Positions 60,726 through 64,000 of a stretch of 64,000 nt of DNA are shown piece after piece. The stretch's first letter is position 1. Every line of letters starts with the position of its first letter. The position numbers and the translations under genes were made by a program. The notes under the pieces were generated by a model. That model was not told the DNA's origin. It worked only from the letters and a program-made list of their open reading frames with translations, and made no database searches. The stretch is from Agaribacillus sp965228415 (GTDB lineage: Bacteria; Bacteroidota; Bacteroidia; Cytophagales; Cyclobacteriaceae). The stretch lies in NCBI GenBank assembly GCA_965228415.1, contig OZ245814.1, forward strand, positions 6,882,001-6,946,000, written 5' to 3'.

Positions 60726-62123
60726 GTGTCTACTACTACAATTATACTTAACTATACCTATTTAATCAGTATCGTTCTTTTCATTATAGGGCTGAAAAAA
60801 TTAAGCCATCCGGATACCGCCAAAAATGGAAATTTAATCGCGGCTTCTGGCATGGGACTGGCAATTTTGGCGTCGCTGATATACCCAATTGAAGGGGCCA
60901 ATAATAATTACATCTGGATTATCATCGCCATGATCATTGGCGGAGGCATTGGCTTTGTGGTAGCCAAAAAGGTAAAAATGACAGCAATGCCGGAAATGGT
61001 GTCCCTTTTTAACGGTTTAGGTGGTGCCAGCACGATGTTGATATCTTTTGTAGAGTTTTATAATTATCCAATAGCTGAAAGTCCTTTAAACGGGCAAATG
61101 ATCACCACGGTATTTGCGCTGTTCGTTGGCTCCATTTCTTTTACCGGATCAATGATCGCCTATGGAAAACTGCAGGGGTTTTTACGGGATTCTCTGGTGC
61201 TTCCTTTTCCACAGTTTATCAACATGGCCCTGCTGATATTGGTAATTGGTCTCAGTGTCTTTACTTTGATACAGCCGGAATTAAACTTTAACTATGTGAT
61301 CATTCTCCTGGCATTATCACTTATTTATGGTGTTACCTTTGTAACACCCATTGGAGGTGGAGACATGCCGGTAGTGATTTCTCTATTAAATTCATTTACC
61401 GGAATCGGGGCTGCGCTGGCGGGACTTATCTATGGCAATCAAGTGATGATATTTGGAGGTATTCTTGTTGGTGCCGCCGGGATTATCCTGACGGTTCTCA
61501 TGTGTAACGCAATGAACCGGTCTATTTTTAATGTGGTCATTGGAGGATTTTCAGGCAGCGGCAAGTCTTCATCCGGAGATGGAAGGGAACAGATTGTAAA
61601 AGAAGCCATGCACAACGACCTGGCTATCCAGCTAAAATATTCGCAAAAAGTAATAGTAGTGCCAGGTTATGGTTTAGCAGTAGCACAGGCGCAACATACC
61701 TGCCATGAATTGGAGTCTTTGCTTGAAGGTGAGGGGGTAGATGTTAAGTATGCCATTCATCCCGTAGCCGGAAGGATGCCCGGCCATATGAATGTACTAC
61801 TGGCTGAGGCTGATGTGCCGTATCCAAAATTACTGGAATTGGATGATGCCAATAAAGAATTTCCCTCCACCGATATCGTTTTGGTGGTTGGTGCCAACGA
61901 TGTCGTGAACCCTGCGGCAAAGGAAGATCAGGGAAGCCCTATTTATGGTATGCCTATTTTGGATGTCGAGCAGGCCAAAAACGTAATTGTTCTGAAAAGA
62001 AGTATGAATCCCGGTTATGCAGGTATTCAAAACCCCTTGTTTTTTGGAGAAAAAACTAAAATGCTTTTTGGGGATGCCAAAAGCTCTATTCAAAAACTGA
62101 TAGAAGAAGTAAATAATGCCTGA
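60726..62123 (+). CDS. pntB: NAD(P) transhydrogenase beta subunit
   Basis: GTG at 60726 is the start. The 465-residue protein has about eight membrane helices in the first half, including MPEMVSLFNGLGGASTMLIS and GGGDMPVVISLLNSFTGIGA. The NADP(H)-binding domain III is in the second half: VIVVPGYGLAVAQAQHTCHE, YAIHPVAGRMPGHMNVLLAE, IVLVVGANDVVNPAAKEDQG, GMPILDVEQAKNVIVLKRSM and NPGYAGIQNPLFF. It completes the transhydrogenase, which couples NADPH formation to proton entry. Confidence 0.97.
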   Translation: MSTTTIILNYTYLISIVLFIIGLKKLSHPDTAKNGNLIAASGMGLAILASLIYPIEGANNNYIWIIIAMIIGGGIGFVVAKKVKMTAMPEMVSLFNGLGGASTMLISFVEFYNYPIAESPLNGQMITTVFALFVGSISFTGSMIAYGKLQGFLRDSLVLPFPQFINMALLILVIGLSVFTLIQPELNFNYVIILLALSLIYGVTFVTPIGGGDMPVVISLLNSFTGIGAALAGLIYGNQVMIFGGILVGAAGIILTVLMCNAMNRSIFNVVIGGFSGSGKSSSGDGREQIVKEAMHNDLAIQLKYSQKVIVVPGYGLAVAQAQHTCHELESLLEGEGVDVKYAIHPVAGRMPGHMNVLLAEADVPYPKLLELDDANKEFPSTDIVLVVGANDVVNPAAKEDQGSPIYGMPILDVEQAKNVIVLKRSMNPGYAGIQNPLFFGEKTKMLFGDAKSSIQKLIEEVNNA

Positions 62124-62421
62124 TTTATTAGGTTAGACATTCGCATCTTTTGAAAGCCTGTATTGATGCATCCGGCAGGTATTTCTTTCCTTATAACTCT
62201 TTAGGCAGGCTTTGTCTTTACCGGCAGCTTTGAGTTTTAGCCATTACCACTTCTGAAAAGGAGGTTAAGAGTTACCAATCCATGGCAAGGGCGAAAATGA
62301 ACTGATTTGGTACTTCATACTGATTGTCTGCAATTTAAACCGCTAAGATGGCCGGTTATTCATATATTAAGGCTATATTAATATATTGCAATGAATTAGA
62401 TCATAAACAAACGCTTTAATC

Positions 62422-62952
62422 ATGGCCAAGAAAAAGGAAGAAAAGAAAAAAGCCGCTAAATCATCAAAAAAAGGCAAGAAAGATAAAGAACAAAAGAAGA
62501 AAAAAAAGCTAAAAGCGGTTAAAGCAAAAAAGGATACCAAGAAAAAGGGAAAAACTGTCGACGCCAAGAAAGCAAAGGTAGCCAGCAAAAATAAATCCAA
62601 GAAGGACAGCAAATCCAAGAAGGCTGCCAAGAAGGACAGTAAACCTAAAAAAGCTGCGAAGAAAGAGGGTAAACCCTCGAAGAGTGCGAAGAAAGACAGT
62701 AAACCCTTAAAGAGTGCCCGGCCGAAGGTTAAAACAGCACCTAGAAAAAAAGCCGTAACCAAACCTCCTTCGCGTACCCGTACCAATAAATTTGACGATC
62801 ATAGCGGCAATTATAATGTCAGAGTGGCCATACAAAAACTCAGATCTCTTCAAAACCTGGAGGATGTAAATACTTTTGTAAAGGGAGAAAAACGGGTAAC
62901 GATAGCCCGGGTAGCATTGTCGGTGATAAACAGGATTAAAAGACAGGGTTAA
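62422..62952 (+). CDS. Lys-rich histone H1-like protein with a short C-terminal domain
   Basis: The 176-residue protein begins with a very basic Lys/Ala/Ser tail of 115 residues. It contains four ten-residue units KKDSKSKKAA, KKDSKPKKAA, KKEGKPSKSA, KKDSKPLKSA (residues 60-99). A short conserved-looking C-terminal part follows: RTNKFDDHSGNYNVRVAIQK, LRSLQNLEDVNTFVKGEKRV and TIARVALSVINRIKRQG. The tail resembles histone H1 and the Hc1-type proteins. It probably binds DNA or RNA. I do not recognise the C-terminal domain. Confidence 0.7.
   Translation: MAKKKEEKKKAAKSSKKGKKDKEQKKKKKLKAVKAKKDTKKKGKTVDAKKAKVASKNKSKKDSKSKKAAKKDSKPKKAAKKEGKPSKSAKKDSKPLKSARPKVKTAPRKKAVTKPPSRTRTNKFDDHSGNYNVRVAIQKLRSLQNLEDVNTFVKGEKRVTIARVALSVINRIKRQG
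62599..62718. repeat. Four 30-bp tandem units in the Lys-rich gene
   Basis: The DNA that encodes residues 60-99 is four 30-bp units, each giving KK(D/E)(S/G)K(P/S)(K/S/L)K(A/S)A. Such units change copy number by slippage. Confidence 0.75.
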
Positions 62953-63073
62953 AGTTTACCGGGCCTCCGGTCACATTAAATTGAAAAACTAATAGGTCAG
63001 GCGTTTTGAAAATTTGGTTTGTTACCTAATTGTTGGTAACTTGCGTAAGCACCTGTTTATCAGAACATAAAAC

Positions 63074-64000
63074 TTGAACCAAAACACCAAAATAGTCTTT
63101 ATCCATAAGGGTAGTAGCCGTTATTTACCTTACGCGATTTATCAGGCAAGATCTGCCTCCCCTAATTCTGACATTGTACTCATTGGCGATAAGCTGAAGT
63201 TTAAGGGAATTAAGGTCGAACACCTGGACAACCTTCATAGTGAAGAAATTGAGCAATTCAAGGCGCACTATGCCCACATGTCTACAAATTCCAAAAAATT
63301 TGAATTATTCTGCTGGGTCAGGTGGTTTCACCTGCTAAATTATATGCGTAAAAATAAGGTTCAGTCCGTGCTGCATCTGGACTCGGATGTGATGCTTTAC
63401 AGTTCAATTGAAGATATTAAAAAGGCTTACGCCGATGTGCCGTTGGATTGCGCCTTATCCATTCCAAAGCAGGATTCAAACTCTTTTAAGTGGACGGCCT
63501 CGGGCCACATTAGCTTTTGGACCATCGATGTGTTGGAGGATTTTTGCAAAATGATTCTCGAGAGCTATCAAAAGAAGGATTATTTAAATCTTTATAAGCA
63601 AAAGTGGCATTGGCACGTTGCTGAGAACAAACCCGGTGGGATATGTGATATGACCACACTTTATTTGTTTTGGCAGGCAAATACAAGCCGGGTCGTCAGC
63701 CTCTCTAAAAGTCATAAGGGAAATGTATTTGATGACAATATTAATGCGGCCTCCAATTCGGAGATTGATCAATACGTTACTGAGCTTGGGAGAAAAAAGG
63801 TGAAGTTTGTGAAAAAACGGCCCTTCTTTTTTAAAGAAAACAGGAAAGAAGAATTAGATCGCGTTCATGCACTTCACCTGCAGGGCGACGCAAAACTACA
63901 GATAAAGCGTTATTATACGGGTAAATTTTTTCTAGGGAAAGCCTATTCCGATGCCGCCTATATTTACGGGTCAGCTAAAAAGAAATTCAGGAAATTAATA
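63074..64000 (+). CDS. Glycosyltransferase-like protein (partial, TTG start, runs off right edge)
   Basis: A frame opens at TTG 63074, one codon after an in-frame TAA (63068-63070), and stays open for 309 codons to the window end. It starts NQNTKIVFIHKGSSRYLPYA and IYQARSASPNSDIVLIGDKL, then VRWFHLLNYMRKNKVQSVLH with LDSDVMLY (a DXD-type metal motif), and KPGGICDMTTLYLFWQ. This is a GT-A glycosyltransferase pattern like that of putative surface-polysaccharide enzymes. No ATG start is available upstream. The C-terminal end is outside the window. A 6-bp repeat GTTACC/GGTAAC lies at 63021-63040. Confidence 0.8.
   Translation, partial: MNQNTKIVFIHKGSSRYLPYAIYQARSASPNSDIVLIGDKLKFKGIKVEHLDNLHSEEIEQFKAHYAHMSTNSKKFELFCWVRWFHLLNYMRKNKVQSVLHLDSDVMLYSSIEDIKKAYADVPLDCALSIPKQDSNSFKWTASGHISFWTIDVLEDFCKMILESYQKKDYLNLYKQKWHWHVAENKPGGICDMTTLYLFWQANTSRVVSLSKSHKGNVFDDNINAASNSEIDQYVTELGRKKVKFVKKRPFFFKENRKEELDRVHALHLQGDAKLQIKRYYTGKFFLGKAYSDAAYIYGSAKKKFRKLI

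Noticed and set aside
62153..62213. Inverted repeat AAAGCCTG/CAGGCTTT after pntB
   Set aside because: 8-bp arms with a 45-base loop and no T-run. Likely chance.
62373..62786. 137-codon frame antisense to the Lys-rich gene
   Set aside because: It is the complement of the Lys codons, giving Phe/Leu-rich text. No independent support.
63021..63040. GTTACC/GGTAAC repeat before the glycosyltransferase
   Set aside because: Short arms that may occur by chance; mentioned only in the gene entry.
1..64000. CRISPR arrays, tRNA and rRNA genes, insertion sequences, prophage
   Set aside because: No regularly spaced repeats, no tRNA-like folds, no transposase or integrase frames were found by reading both strands.

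Overview
The window reads as chromosome of a Bacteroidota bacterium, most likely a Cytophagia-type marine or free-living member. The evidence is a TonB-dependent receptor paired with a DUF4249 lipoprotein, a FecR-type anti-sigma factor, a LytS/LytTR two-component pair with a large beta-propeller sensor, a type IX secretion C-terminal domain, head-GIN (DUF2807) proteins, a fused SpmA/SpmB protein, and several promoters of the Bacteroidota form TTG-N19/21-TAnnTTTG. No rRNA, tRNA, CRISPR array, insertion sequence or prophage was seen. Both window edges cut genes: a YceI-like gene on the left and a glycosyltransferase with a TTG start on the right.

Layout. 1-6 kb: two YceI-like proteins, a small haem-motif lipoprotein, an OB-fold protein, and a YceI / sensor kinase / response regulator operon joined by 4-nt overlaps. 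6-16 kb: housekeeping and envelope genes (ffh, pdhB, an OmpA-TPR lipoprotein, a PspC-like protein, a family 2 glycosyltransferase, ybaB, a T9SS cargo protein, hisS). 16-24 kb: TonB receptor plus DUF4249, a Lys/Ala-rich histone-like protein, a phosphodiesterase, a small RRM protein, an orphan FecR, an OmpA protein, a small lipoprotein and an AraC regulator. 24.7-29 kb: a giant SGNH / propeller / cytochrome c lipoprotein with a ThuA-family partner. 29.4-34.3 kb: an orphan YbbP-like permease next to a truncated nuclease/phosphatase gene, an SpmAB fusion and an unknown acidic protein. 34.5-40.9 kb: tex, then an ABC transporter / GntR / GIN operon with a visible operator, then a thioredoxin-like protein. 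41-47.7 kb: an ankyrin-glyoxalase fusion, an amino-sugar group (NagB-PIG-L fusion, ROK kinase, glycosylasparaginase), and a putative metallopeptidase lipoprotein. 47.8-54.5 kb: a complete six-gene ebo cluster (eboA to eboF). 55-64 kb: a membrane-anchored TIR-like/WD40 protein, a head-GIN protein, the three-gene proton-translocating transhydrogenase, a second Lys-rich histone-like protein with a 30-bp tandem repeat, and the partial glycosyltransferase.

How genes work together. The ebo genes form one co-directional operon with short gaps and probably handle an unknown prenylated or cyclitol-type metabolite. The amino-sugar group could release GlcNAc-Asn products, phosphorylate sugars and deaminate glucosamine-6-phosphate. 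The GntR operon is probably autoregulated through the inverted repeat at its transcription start. The best candidate for a poorly described system is the TIR-like / transmembrane / double WD40 protein at 55.3-58.1 kb. By manual alignment it has a threonine where catalytic TIR domains carry their glutamate, which suggests a sensor or scaffold rather than an NADase.
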